A stretch of DNA of 64,000 nt from Microbacterium sp. B35-30 (GTDB lineage Bacteria; Actinomycetota; Actinomycetes; Actinomycetales; Microbacteriaceae). The DNA lies in NCBI RefSeq assembly GCF_010634855.1, contig NZ_MWLQ01000006.1, positions 59,924 through 123,923 of the forward strand, read 5' to 3'. Position numbers and translations under genes: made by a program. This document shows positions 44,958 to 53,601 of this stretch, piece by piece. Position 1 is the first letter of the stretch; each line of letters starts with the position of its first letter. The notes below the pieces were generated by a model. It was not told the DNA's origin and ran no database searches. It saw only the letters and a list, made by a program, of their open reading frames with translations.

Positions 44958-45692
44958 ATGCCCGTCCGTTCCCGTTCACTCATCGTTGCTGCCGGCCTCG
45001 CGCTCATCGCCGCCGGCATGCTGACCGCCTGCGCCACGCCCGCCGGTTCCGGCGGAGCGCCGGCGCCCTCCGAGACGTCCGGCTCCTCGGGTCAGAGCAC
45101 CGAGATCGAGGTCGACGCCGCGTGGCTCGACGGCGGTCGGATGATCGGCCTGGTCACGGAGGGCTCGTCGACGTGCGTCCCGACCGCAGGTGACACGTCG
45201 TACGAGAACGGCGTGCTCACGGTCGAGCTGGTCGAGCCGTCGGGCGACACCGCCTGCACGAGGGATCTGGTCCCCCGCGTGACGGTCGTCGGCCTGCCGG
45301 AGGGCGTCGACCCGGCGCAGGAGCTCGAGATCCGCGTGACCGGCGAGAGCATCCACGGCGACACCGACCTGGACGGCGTCCCCGGTCTCACCCCGGGCGC
45401 CGAGACGGACTACCTGCCGAGCGCCGGCTGGACCGGCGACGACGGCGAGTTCATCGTCCTGACGTGGGGCTCGTCGACATGTGTTCCCGTCGTCGAGGGC
45501 GCCACCGCCGCCGGCAACGAGGTGACGGTCACCTTCGCGACGCCGCCCGCCAACCAGGCGTGCACCATGGACATGGCGCCGCGCGGCACCCTCGTGCAGG
45601 TCGACGGCGTCGACGACGACTCCGAGGCGTTCGCGATCCTGACCGGCGCCGAGTTCGACAACGTCCGCGTCCCCATCATCGGCAGCGACTGA
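44958..45692 (+). CDS. Lipoprotein with duplicated domain
   Basis: A 244-residue exported lipoprotein. The signal peptide ends with lipobox LTAC, Cys25 being the likely lipid site. The rest is two similar units of about 85 residues. Each has SSTCVP followed about 25 residues later by ACT(R/M)D(L/M)xPR, so each unit could form one disulfide. I do not recognise the family. AGGAGGCCTCGC precedes ATG. A strong terminator follows the gene. Confidence 0.75.
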   Translation: MPVRSRSLIVAAGLALIAAGMLTACATPAGSGGAPAPSETSGSSGQSTEIEVDAAWLDGGRMIGLVTEGSSTCVPTAGDTSYENGVLTVELVEPSGDTACTRDLVPRVTVVGLPEGVDPAQELEIRVTGESIHGDTDLDGVPGLTPGAETDYLPSAGWTGDDGEFIVLTWGSSTCVPVVEGATAAGNEVTVTFATPPANQACTMDMAPRGTLVQVDGVDDDSEAFAILTGAEFDNVRVPIIGSD

Positions 45693-45699
45693 CGTCGGA

Positions 45700-45734
45700 G
45701 ATCCGGGATGCCGCGGGCCGCGGCATCCCGGATC
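45700..45734 (+). terminator. Strong hairpin terminator with GGATGCC arms
   Basis: A perfect 16-bp stem (GATCCGGGATGCCGCG / CGCGGCATCCCGGATC) with a 3-nt loop just after the lipoprotein gene. Confidence 0.8.
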
Positions 45735-45852
45735 GCACGGAGCTCGACCCTCACGGTCGCTTCGCGAGCGAGCGCTGCAGTCTGCTGCGAGCGCGCCGTC
45801 GCGAGGCAGCTCTCGACCGTAACTGTCGCGCTCGCCGCGACGGATGCCGAGA

Positions 45853-46086
45853 CTACGTGTCGGCGCGGACCAGCAGGTCGCCGATCTCGCAGTCGAGGGT
45901 CCGGCAGATCGCGGAAAGCGTCGAATAGCGGATGGCGCGCGCGCGGTCGTTCTTCAGGATCGAGAGGTTCACGACAGAGACGCCGACGAGCTCCGACAGT
46001 CGTGTCAGGGTCATGCCGCGCTCGGCCAGGAGCTCGTCGAGCCGGCAGTGCACCCCCGACGGGCCCTCGTCCTCGGCGGGACTCAT
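45853..46086 (-). CDS. XRE-family HTH regulator (module 2)
   Basis: A 77-residue Cro/C1-type regulator: RLDELLAERGMTLTRLSELVGVSVVNLSILKNDRARAIRYS, then LSAICRTLDCEIGDLL. It has the same layout as the 14345-14590 protein, including LSILKN-R-R versus VSVLKNGRAKAVRF. It is the last gene of a three-gene minus-strand operon. ATG overlaps the upstream stop by 4 bases. Confidence 0.9.
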   Translation of the reverse strand: MSPAEDEGPSGVHCRLDELLAERGMTLTRLSELVGVSVVNLSILKNDRARAIRYSTLSAICRTLDCEIGDLLVRADT

Positions 46087-46691
46087 ACGAGCCCATCCGT
46101 GTCGCGCTGCAGGCGGATGCCGCGGCGGAACGCGAGCGAGATCAGGCCGAGCACGGTCGCGGCGATCCAGATCGGGATGAAGGACGCCGTGATGGCCCAG
46201 GAACTCGGGTAGAACTCGCCGAGGCCCGCGGCCGCGAGGACGCCGTTGCGCCCGAACGTGTCCAGGAAGTAGATCGCCAGCGCCCCGCCGAACATCGTCC
46301 AGCCGGCGGCGTCGAGCAGGCGCGGATTGGTGGGGTCGAAGAACCGTCCTCGGAGAAACCGCAGCGCCAGGGTTCCGAAGAGCGCGATCACGACGAGCCA
46401 CGCGATCGCACTCACGATGATCGACGCGCCGATCGAGACCGTCGAGAGCGCGTTCACGCCCTCGGCGATCACGTCGCCCTCCGTCACCCGCACCGTCGTC
46501 TCGGGCAAGCCGTCAGCCGGTGCGAAGTCGGCGGGCACGCCGGCGAACGGCACGGCGACCAAGACGCCTTCGCCGGTGAACGTCTCGAACCACCGGACCA
46601 CCGAAGTCACCACCACGATCGCCGCGACCATACCCGCGACCACGAGGGTCGAGAGGATGTCGTTGCGCTCCTTCGTCGTCGTCTCCCGCAT
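46083..46691 (-). CDS. DUF2975 membrane protein (module 2, second)
   Basis: A 202-residue protein with four hydrophobic segments. The loop GRFFDPTNPRLLDAAGW after the second pair is the clearest DUF2975 signature of the window. A charged tail RRGIRLQRDTDGLV ends it; the neighbouring paralogue ends in nearly the same residues (RLQRETEGLV). I chose ATG at 46691, which overlaps the upstream stop (TGATG); GTG at 46694 is also possible. It should work with the XRE protein encoded next. Confidence 0.85.
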   Translation of the reverse strand: MRETTTKERNDILSTLVVAGMVAAIVVVTSVVRWFETFTGEGVLVAVPFAGVPADFAPADGLPETTVRVTEGDVIAEGVNALSTVSIGASIIVSAIAWLVVIALFGTLALRFLRGRFFDPTNPRLLDAAGWTMFGGALAIYFLDTFGRNGVLAAAGLGEFYPSSWAITASFIPIWIAATVLGLISLAFRRGIRLQRDTDGLV

Positions 46692-47317
46692 CACACGAGC
46701 CCTTCCGTCTCGCGCTGCAGGCGCGTGCCGATCTCGAATGCCCCGGCGACGAGCGCCAGCGCGAAACCCCAGCCGACGGGTGCGAGGTCGAGCTCCATGA
46801 TGAAGGTCCCGAAGACGTCGACCACCTCGGGCGAGGTCGCGGCGAGGTCATCCACCAGGAGTGCCCGGCCGAAGGCGCCGAGCACCTGACTGAGCACGCC
46901 GCCGACGACGACGAGGACGGCCACGACGCCGATGGCCGTCGACATCGCACGGCGGAAGGGACGCGCGCGCATGAGCGAGACGCCCAGCCACCACGCGACG
47001 ATGCAGACGCCGATCGTGGCGAGTGCCGGCAGTGCCAGCTCGAGCCACAGCATCCAGCCGACCGCACCGGGAAGCTCGGTGAACGTCACGTCGGCCGACG
47101 CATAAGAGGCGGCCGAGATCTCCGGAACGCCGGCGAGATCGGACACGTCACCCCTGGTCACCAGCATCCGGACCGTCGGTGCGCTCCCGAAGATCTCGAC
47201 GGCGCCGCGGACGACGGCCACCAGAGCGGCCACGGCGACGCTGATCGCACCGGTCGCGATGAGCCCCAGGGCGAACCCCTCGCCTCGGGACACGTGCAGA
47301 CGTGATGTCCAAGTCAT
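46691..47317 (-). CDS. DUF2975-like membrane protein (module 2, first)
   Basis: A 208-residue protein with four hydrophobic segments (about 15-36, 85-110, 122-147, 165-190). Its layout and tail match the next gene's product, so the two are probably diverged duplicates; the DUF2975 loop is degenerate here (MRARPFRRAMSTAIG). AAAGGAG lies upstream of ATG. Its promoter has the shared TATCGATAAACG motif. It starts the three-gene coupled operon. Confidence 0.8.
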   Translation of the reverse strand: MTWTSRLHVSRGEGFALGLIATGAISVAVAALVAVVRGAVEIFGSAPTVRMLVTRGDVSDLAGVPEISAASYASADVTFTELPGAVGWMLWLELALPALATIGVCIVAWWLGVSLMRARPFRRAMSTAIGVVAVLVVVGGVLSQVLGAFGRALLVDDLAATSPEVVDVFGTFIMELDLAPVGWGFALALVAGAFEIGTRLQRETEGLV

Positions 47318-47332
47318 GGGGAACTCCTTTCA

Positions 47333-47363
47333 TATCGATAAACGTTGTTATCGAAGAACGATA
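47333..47363. promoter_or_regulatory. Two TATCGA motifs upstream of DUF2975/XRE operon 2
   Basis: TATCGATAAACG begins at 47333 and TATCGAAGAACGATA at 47349, 16 bp apart. The first is identical to the motif at 15075; the second matches 12 of 15 bases of the one at 15096. It lies 16 bp from the start at 47317, covering the ribosome-site side of the promoter. Confidence 0.55.
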
Positions 47364-47562
47364 TGCCCATCGGATGCCGCCGGTCAAGGCATTCGTCGAT
47401 CCCGCGGTGTTGCTTTCCCATGCATTCCGTGCCCGCTCGCCGACGGAGATCCGGCCCGCTATGCCCACGGCGAACACGGGCATGCGGCATCCACCTGCTG
47501 GCTACCCTCGATGTAAGGCGCAGTGGGCTCAGCAGACCCGCATCGCCCAGGAGGAGTGAATG

Positions 47563-50088
47563 ATGTTCGAGAGATTCACGGACCGTGCCCGTCGTGTCGT
47601 CGTCCTCGCCCAAGAAGAGGCGAAGATGCTGAACCACAACTACATCGGCACCGAGCACATCCTGCTCGGTCTCATCCACGAGGGTGAGGGCGTCGCCGCC
47701 AAGGCCCTCGAGAGCCTCGGCATCTCGCTCGACGCCGTGCGCGAGCAGGTGCAGGACATCATCGGCCAGGGTCAGCAGCAGCCGACCGGCCACATCCCCT
47801 TCACGCCGCGCGCCAAGAAGGTGCTCGAGCTGTCGCTGCGCGAAGCGCTGCAGCTCGGCCACAACTACATCGGCACGGAGCACATCCTCCTCGGCCTCAT
47901 CCGCGAGGGCGAGGGCGTCGCCGCCCAGGTTCTCGTGAAGCTCGGCGCCGACCTCAACAAGGTTCGCCAGCAGGTCATCCAGCTGCTGTCGGGCTACCAG
48001 GGCAAGGAGCCCGCCGGCGTCGCGAGCGGTGCGGGCGAGCAGACTCAGGGCACCACCCAGGGAGGTTCGCAGGTGCTCGATCAGTTCGGCCGCAACCTCA
48101 CCCAGGCGGCGCGCGACAACAAGCTCGACCCGGTGATCGGGCGCGAGAAGGAGATCGAGCGCGTCATGCAGATCCTGTCGCGCCGCTCCAAGAACAACCC
48201 CGTCCTCATCGGCGAGCCCGGCGTCGGAAAGACGGCGGTCGTCGAGGGCCTCGCCCAGGCGATCGTCAAGGGCGACGTGCCCGAGACGCTGAAGGACAAG
48301 CAGCTCTACTCGCTCGACCTCGGCTCGCTCATCGCCGGTTCCCGCTACCGCGGTGACTTCGAGGAGCGCCTGAAGAAGGTCACCAAGGAGATCCGCACGC
48401 GCGGCGACATCATCGTCTTCATCGACGAGATCCACACCCTCGTGGGTGCGGGCGCCGCCGAGGGCGCGATCGACGCCGCGTCGATCCTGAAGCCGCTCCT
48501 CGCACGTGGCGAGCTCCAGACCATCGGCGCGACCACGCTGGACGAGTACCGCAAGCACTTCGAGAAGGATGCCGCGCTCGAGCGCCGCTTCCAGCCGATC
48601 CAGGTCGCCGAGCCGAGCCTGCCCCACGCGATCAACATCCTCAAGGGGCTGCGCGACCGCTACGAGGCGCACCACAAGGTGCAGATCACGGACGGCGCGA
48701 TCGTCGCGGCGGCGAACCTCGCCGACCGCTACATCTCGGACCGTTTCCTGCCAGACAAGGCCATCGACCTGATCGACGAGGCCGGCGCACGCCTGCGCCT
48801 GTCGATCCTGTCGAGCCCGCCCGAGCTGCGCGAGTTCGACGACAAGATCGCCAAGGTCCGTGAAGACAAGGAGCGCGCCTCCGAGGACCAGGACTTCGAG
48901 AAGGCCGCCGGCCTGCGCGACGAGGAGAAGTCCCTCCTCGCCGAGCGCCTGCGCCTCGAGAAGCAGTGGCGCTCGGGCGACGTCGCGACCCACGCGGTCG
49001 TCGACGAGGGCCTGATCGCCGAGGTGCTCGCCCAGGCCACCGGCATCCCGGTCTTCAAGCTGACCGAGGAGGAGTCGAGCCGTCTCGTCTTCATGGAGAA
49101 GGCGCTGCACCAGCGCGTCATCGGCCAGGAAGAGGCGATCGCCGCCCTGTCGAAGACCATCCGCCGCCAGCGCGCGGGCCTCAAGGACCCGAAGCGCCCG
49201 TCGGGCTCGTTCATCTTCGCCGGCCCCACGGGCGTCGGAAAGACCGAGCTCGCCAAGGCGCTCGCCGAGTTCCTCTTCGACGATGAGGCCGCGCTGATCG
49301 CCCTCGACATGTCGGAGTTCGGCGAGAAGCACACGGTCTCGCGCCTGTTCGGTGCCCCTCCCGGATTCGTCGGATTCGAAGAGGGCGGACAGCTCACCGA
49401 GAAGGTGCGCCGCAAGCCGTTCTCGGTCGTGCTCTTCGACGAGATCGAGAAGGCTCACCCCGACATCTTCAACTCGCTCCTGCAGATCCTCGAAGAGGGT
49501 CGCCTGACCGACGGTCAGGGTCGCATGATCGACTTCAAGAACACGGTGATCATCATGACGACGAACCTCGGTTCGTCGGCGATCGCCGGGGGTCCGGTCG
49601 GCTTCCAGGTCGAGGGCAACAGCGGCACCACCTACGAGCGGATGAAGGGCAAGGTCAACGAGGAGCTCAAGCGCAACTTCAAGCCCGAGTTCCTCAACCG
49701 CGTGGACGACATCATCGTCTTCCCGCAGCTCGATAAGGACGAGCTGCGCCAGATCGTGGGGCTTTTCACCAAGCGCCTCGGCGAGCGCCTGCTCGACCGC
49801 GACATGACCATCGAGCTGTCGGATGCCGCGAAGGACAAGCTGATCGAGATCGGCTTCGACCCCGCCCTCGGCGCCCGCCCGCTGCGTCGCGCCATGCAGC
49901 GTGAGGTCGAGGACCGCCTGTCGGAGAAGATCCTGCACGGCGAGCTCGACCCCGGCGACCACGTGAAGGTCGACGTCGAGAACGGCGAGTTCGCTTTCGA
50001 GCACGGGCCGCGCGGCGAGAAGGTCGCGGTGGGCGTCGTCCACAACGGCGAGATCACCGCCACCCCGGACCTCGCTGCCAACGCGTAA
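47563..50088 (+). CDS. clpC: ATP-dependent Clp protease ATPase subunit ClpC
   Basis: An 841-residue Hsp100 unfoldase that feeds proteins to ClpP. The double N-domain (residues about 1-150, with [13 protein letters not shown] twice) is followed by AAA domain 1 (Walker A GEPGVGKT 217-224), the coiled-coil UVR-like linker ([15 protein letters not shown]) and AAA domain 2 (Walker A GPTGVGKT 554-561; Walker [11 protein letters not shown]). ATG at 47563 ([11 protein letters not shown]) suits AGGAGGAG 6 nt upstream better than the ATG three bases earlier. No HrcA or CtsR-type repeat is obvious upstream. Confidence 0.97.
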   Translation: MFERFTDRARRVVVLAQEEAKMLNHNYIGTEHILLGLIHEGEGVAAKALESLGISLDAVREQVQDIIGQGQQQPTGHIPFTPRAKKVLELSLREALQLGHNYIGTEHILLGLIREGEGVAAQVLVKLGADLNKVRQQVIQLLSGYQGKEPAGVASGAGEQTQGTTQGGSQVLDQFGRNLTQAARDNKLDPVIGREKEIERVMQILSRRSKNNPVLIGEPGVGKTAVVEGLAQAIVKGDVPETLKDKQLYSLDLGSLIAGSRYRGDFEERLKKVTKEIRTRGDIIVFIDEIHTLVGAGAAEGAIDAASILKPLLARGELQTIGATTLDEYRKHFEKDAALERRFQPIQVAEPSLPHAINILKGLRDRYEAHHKVQITDGAIVAAANLADRYISDRFLPDKAIDLIDEAGARLRLSILSSPPELREFDDKIAKVREDKERASEDQDFEKAAGLRDEEKSLLAERLRLEKQWRSGDVATHAVVDEGLIAEVLAQATGIPVFKLTEEESSRLVFMEKALHQRVIGQEEAIAALSKTIRRQRAGLKDPKRPSGSFIFAGPTGVGKTELAKALAEFLFDDEAALIALDMSEFGEKHTVSRLFGAPPGFVGFEEGGQLTEKVRRKPFSVVLFDEIEKAHPDIFNSLLQILEEGRLTDGQGRMIDFKNTVIIMTTNLGSSAIAGGPVGFQVEGNSGTTYERMKGKVNEELKRNFKPEFLNRVDDIIVFPQLDKDELRQIVGLFTKRLGERLLDRDMTIELSDAAKDKLIEIGFDPALGARPLRRAMQREVEDRLSEKILHGELDPGDHVKVDVENGEFAFEHGPRGEKVAVGVVHNGEITATPDLAANA

Positions 50089-50097
50089 CCAGAACTC

Positions 50098-50140
50098 GAA
50101 GAGCGGATGCCGCGGCCCTGTGCCGCGGCATCCGCTCTTC
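50098..50140 (+). terminator. Very strong hairpin terminator after clpC
   Basis: A perfect 18-bp stem (GAAGAGCGGATGCCGCGG / CCGCGGCATCCGCTCTTC) with a 7-nt loop directly follows clpC. It uses GGATGCC/GGCATCC as its arms. Confidence 0.85.
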
Positions 50141-50171
50141 TGCGTCCGCCGGGTGTTCGCTCCGCCGCGCG

Positions 50172-50247
50172 GTCGAGGATTCAGGAGACACGCTGTAGCC
50201 GGCGCCGCGGCCGAGTGCTCAAGCGGCGATTCTCCTGAATCCTCGAC
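50172..50247. repeat. 76-bp element with perfect 17-bp terminal inverted repeats
   Basis: GTCGAGGATTCAGGAGA (50172-50188) and its exact reverse complement (50231-50247) flank 42 bp that hold a smaller CGCCG/CGGCG stem. The element lies between the clpC terminator and the acetyltransferase promoter. I see no second copy in the window and no coding in it. Confidence 0.6.
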
Positions 50248-50297
50248 GGGCGGAACGCGGCGTCCGGCTGCCTGAGCAGGGCATCTACGCTGGACAG

Positions 50298-50801
50298 GTG
50301 GCAGATTTCACCGTCAGGCCCGCGCGCACGCGCGATGTTCGCCGCATACAGGCGCTGCTCGAGCCGTTCGTTCAGCGGCGCATCCTGCTCGGCAAGGATC
50401 TCGTCGTGCTGTACGAGGCGACGCAGCAGTTCCTGGTCGCCGAGGATGCCGCGGGCGAGCTCATCGGCTGCGGGGCGCTGCACGTGATGTGGGAGGACCT
50501 CGGCGAGATCCGCACGCTGATCGTGGCGGATGGCTGGCTGCATCATGGCGTGGGGCGCGCGATCGTCGAGGCGCTCGAGACGAACGCGCGCACGCTCGGC
50601 CTGTCGCGCCTGTTCTGCCTCACGTTCGAGGTGGACTTCTTCAGCCGACGGGGTTTCGCGCCCATCGGCGAACAGGTGGTCGACCCCGACGTCTACTCCC
50701 AGCTCATCCGCTCGCCCGACGAGGGCATCGCGGAGTTCCTGGACCTGGCGCACGTGAAGCCCAACACCCTCGGCAACACCCGCATGATGAAGCGCCTCTG
50801 A
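50298..50801 (+). CDS. Amino-acid N-acetyltransferase (ArgA-like GNAT)
   Basis: A 167-residue GNAT protein of the stand-alone N-acetylglutamate synthase type found in Actinobacteria, which can begin arginine synthesis. VRPARTRDVRRIQALLEP starts the fold; EIRTLIVADGWLHHGVGRAIVEALE holds the acetyl-CoA loop (x-x-G-x-G like, here HHGVGRA). RLFCLTFEVDFFSRRGFAPI is the C-terminal strand pair. Substrate is inferred from family likeness. GTG at 50298 lies 6 nt after TACGCT, suggesting a leaderless message. Confidence 0.88.
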   Translation: MADFTVRPARTRDVRRIQALLEPFVQRRILLGKDLVVLYEATQQFLVAEDAAGELIGCGALHVMWEDLGEIRTLIVADGWLHHGVGRAIVEALETNARTLGLSRLFCLTFEVDFFSRRGFAPIGEQVVDPDVYSQLIRSPDEGIAEFLDLAHVKPNTLGNTRMMKRL

Positions 50802-50889
50802 CTCCGTCCCTCAGGAATCGGGGCGGCGGCATCACGGCAAGAAGGGCGCGCCGAACGGAGAACCCAGGCGCCGCGGTTAACCTGTCAGC

Positions 50890-51597
50890 ATGACCGGCAC
50901 CACTCCGCGACGTCGCCACTCTCCGGCGGTCTATCGTCGTCGGCGTCTCGCGCTGCTGGTGATCGCACTCCTGGTGATCGCCGGCGTCGTCTGGCTCCTC
51001 GTCGCGCAGCCGTGGGCGGTCGCCGCGACGGACGCGTCAGACGAGACAGAGCCCTCGCAACAGCAGCAGAACGCCGCCGACTCCCTGCCGGTGCCGTCGT
51101 CGCAGGCGACGGCGGGCGGCACAGACACCGGCGTCGTCGAGGGGGCGGTGGTCGAGGGTGCGACGCCCACGCCCGGTGCCACGCCGACGGCACTGCCCTG
51201 CGTCGCCAGCGAGATCAGCGTCGAGGCGGTGACGAGCGCCGACACCTACGCGGGCGATCAGAAGCCGGAGTTCTCGATCACACTCACCAACAACGGCGCC
51301 GACTGCACGCTTAACGTGGGCACCACCGCCCAGTCGTTCACCGTCATGAGCGGCGACGACGTCTGGTGGCGGTCGACCGACTGTCAGAGCGAACCGAGCG
51401 ACATGGTCGTGATGATCGCCGCTGGCCAGACCGTGTCGAGCGCCGCACCCCTCGCGTGGGACCGGACGCGCTCGGCCGTCGGCACCTGCGCGGACGGCAA
51501 CCGCCCCCTCGCGCCGGGCGGTGGCTCCTCGTACCACCTCTCGGTCGAGATCGGCGGCATAGGGTCCACCGAGCCGAAGCAGTTCCTGCTCTACTGA
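50890..51597 (+). CDS. Membrane-anchored protein with extracytoplasmic beta domain
   Basis: A 235-residue protein with a basic start (RRRHSPAVYRRRR), one membrane segment (about 20-42), a Ser/Thr/Pro/Gly-rich spacer (about 50-100) and a domain of about 130 residues rich in beta strands. Cysteines in ALPCVAS, ADCTLN, TDCQS and GTCADG could form two disulfides. I see no known enzyme motif. TAACCT at 50878-50883 lies 6 nt before ATG. Confidence 0.75.
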   Translation: MTGTTPRRRHSPAVYRRRRLALLVIALLVIAGVVWLLVAQPWAVAATDASDETEPSQQQQNAADSLPVPSSQATAGGTDTGVVEGAVVEGATPTPGATPTALPCVASEISVEAVTSADTYAGDQKPEFSITLTNNGADCTLNVGTTAQSFTVMSGDDVWWRSTDCQSEPSDMVVMIAAGQTVSSAAPLAWDRTRSAVGTCADGNRPLAPGGGSSYHLSVEIGGIGSTEPKQFLLY

Positions 51598-51634
51598 CGG
51601 GCCCCGCTCTCCGGACCGGCCGGCGCGGGCCGCT

Positions 51635-51727
51635 GCATCCGTCTCACGCGACCTGCGGCATCCGTCCAGCCCGGGAGAGGCATCCGTCTCCCGCGGGCTG
51701 CGGCATCTGACGGCTGCGGCATCCGTC
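51635..51727. repeat. Short tandem array of GCATCCGTC units
   Basis: GCATCCGTC starts at 51635, 51658, 51680 and 51719, with a variant GCATCTGAC at 51703. The three first gaps are about 22-23 bp. Most units are preceded by CTGCG. It lies between the convergent genes ending at 51597 and 51817. No coding is visible. Confidence 0.55.
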
Positions 51728-51746
51728 CTCGCCGTCCTCGCCACAC

Positions 51747-51784
51747 GGCGAAGCGGGGCGGCCCCCAGACCGCCCCGCTTCGCC
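51747..51784. terminator. Bidirectional hairpin terminator
   Basis: A perfect 15-bp stem (GGCGAAGCGGGGCGG / CCGCCCCGCTTCGCC) with an 8-nt loop between convergent genes. Confidence 0.8.
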
Positions 51785-51816
51785 TATCCCCAACCTGAGG
51801 GTGTGGCCGAACCCCT

Positions 51817-53400
51817 CTAGGACTTGCCGCCGAAGACCTCGGTCTCCATCGCGTCGTACCCCTCCGCCTGCGGGTCGCCGTGCGTGCCGCCCGAGAGCGC
51901 GTACTCCTCCTCGGGGGAGAGCACCAGGCGGTGCCGGAAGTAGACCGCGAAGCCGACGAGGATCACGACGTAGACGATGGCGATCGCGACGATGGCCGGC
52001 TGGAAGGCGGAGTTGAGCAGGAACCCGAGGAAGATGAGCGCCGCGATCACGGCGGCGACGACCGCCCCTGTGACGCCCCACGGGCTCCGGTACGGGCGGC
52101 TCGCGTTCGGGTACTTCCGCCGGAGGATGACGAACGCGATCATCTGCATGAGGTAGGCCAGAACCGCGCCCCACACCGCGATGTTCAGCACGATCGCGCC
52201 GGCGACCGCACCGGCGTTGTCGGGGTCGATCCTCGCGAGGACGTCGAGCACGACCAGCGCGACGAAGCCGATGAGGGCACCGACGAGCAGCGCGACCCAC
52301 GGGGTCTGCTGCTTGCCGGTGAGCGACAGGAACTTCGGGTAGTAGCCGGCGCGCGACAGCGAGTACATGTTGCGGCCGTAGGCGAACATGATGCCCTGCA
52401 GCGATGCCAGCAGCCCGATCAGCGCGAACAGCGCGAGCACCGCGGCGAGCTGGTCGCCGACGATCGCCCGGAATCCGTCGAGCAGCGGCTCGGCGGCGAC
52501 GCCGGTCGCCTCGGCGCCGATGACGGCGGTGTTGAGGAAGAGCACCAGCAGACCCGTGACGATCAGCGTGCCGCGGGCCCAGAAACCGGCGCGCGGGATG
52601 TCGCGCACGGGGTTGTGGGACTCCTCGGCGGCCAGGGGGAGCTCCTCGATGCCGAGGAAGAACCACATGGCGAACGGCAGGGCGAACAGGATCGGCAGCA
52701 CGCCGTGAGGCAGGAACTCGTTCCATCCCGGGTCGGGGGCTATGTTCCAGAGCGAGTTCCAGTCGAGCGCCGGCGAGAAGAGCGCCATGACGGAGAAGAC
52801 GACGAGGATGCCGATGGAGATGATGGAGACGACGATGGCGAACTTGAACGAGATGTTCGCGCCCGCGGCGTTGAGCGCGATGAACACGGCGTAGAGGATG
52901 ATCCACCACACCCACGCGTCCAGCGAGATCCCGAGCAGCTCCGACGTGATGGCGTTGGCGTACGAGGCCGAGAAGAACACGATCACCGCCGTCGTGGCGA
53001 CGTACTCGATGGTCTCGGCCGCTCCGGTCACGAGGCCGCCCCACGGTCCCATCGCGGACCGTGCGAACGAATATGCGCCGCCGGTGTGCGGCATGGCGGA
53101 CGCCATCTCTCCGATCGAGAAGATCATGCCGTAGTACATGACGACGAGGATGGCGAAGGCGATCAGCATGCCGCCGAAGCCGGCGGCGCCGATGCCGAAG
53201 TTCCATCCCGAGAAGTCGCCGGAGATGACGGCGGCGACGGCGAGGCCCCAGAGGCCCCAGACGCCGGCGGAGCGCTTCAGGGTGCGCTTCTGGAAGTAGT
53301 CCTGACCGGCTCGGGTATAGGTCGCCCCGGCGACCTTCGAAGAACGATCGGGTGTGGATGCCGGGGACTCCGGCTTGGGTGCACTGCTCGCTTGGGACAT
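51817..53400 (-). CDS. APC-family permease, ethanolamine-permease (EAT) type
   Basis: A 527-residue transporter with twelve hydrophobic segments. The N-terminus YFQKRTLKRSAGVWGLWGLAV then ISGDFSGWNFGI resembles EAT (TC 2.A.3.5), whose reference members import ethanolamine. GGAYSFARSAMGPWGG, the conserved segment near helix 3, and IEELPLAAEESHNPVRDIPR in the middle are family blocks. GGAGG four bases before ATG supports 53400. It is divergent from the glutamine-synthetase-like gene and most likely supplies the substrate of that pathway. Confidence 0.85.
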   Translation of the reverse strand: MSQASSAPKPESPASTPDRSSKVAGATYTRAGQDYFQKRTLKRSAGVWGLWGLAVAAVISGDFSGWNFGIGAAGFGGMLIAFAILVVMYYGMIFSIGEMASAMPHTGGAYSFARSAMGPWGGLVTGAAETIEYVATTAVIVFFSASYANAITSELLGISLDAWVWWIILYAVFIALNAAGANISFKFAIVVSIISIGILVVFSVMALFSPALDWNSLWNIAPDPGWNEFLPHGVLPILFALPFAMWFFLGIEELPLAAEESHNPVRDIPRAGFWARGTLIVTGLLVLFLNTAVIGAEATGVAAEPLLDGFRAIVGDQLAAVLALFALIGLLASLQGIMFAYGRNMYSLSRAGYYPKFLSLTGKQQTPWVALLVGALIGFVALVVLDVLARIDPDNAGAVAGAIVLNIAVWGAVLAYLMQMIAFVILRRKYPNASRPYRSPWGVTGAVVAAVIAALIFLGFLLNSAFQPAIVAIAIVYVVILVGFAVYFRHRLVLSPEEEYALSGGTHGDPQAEGYDAMETEVFGGKS

Positions 53401-53601
53401 CGGTCCTCCAGGGATTTGCGAAGGGAGGTGCGCTCGGGTCGCGCGGATGCGCTTTTCGCCGATTGTGGTGCTTATTGGTGGGCTGTGTCTACCTTTGAAG
53501 CGGATTTTCGTTAGAGTGTGCGGGTGAGCGCGGTTCGGGGGGACCGCGCTCACGAGTTCGTCGCACGTCGACAGTCGCACGTCATCAGAGGAGGAGGGCG
53601 G
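53401..53601. promoter_or_regulatory. Divergent promoter region of the amine cluster
   Basis: This 201-bp region has the lowest GC of the neighbourhood around 53455-53515 and must hold both promoters. It includes a perfect 11-bp hairpin, GTGAGCGCGGT/ACCGCGCTCAC (53524-53553), with an 8-nt G-rich loop, in the leader of the ligase gene. I could not place -35/-10 pairs with certainty. Confidence 0.5.

Noticed and set aside
47314..50043. A 909-residue minus-strand frame across clpC
   Set aside because: clpC motifs are intact on the plus strand. The antisense frame has only biased composition.
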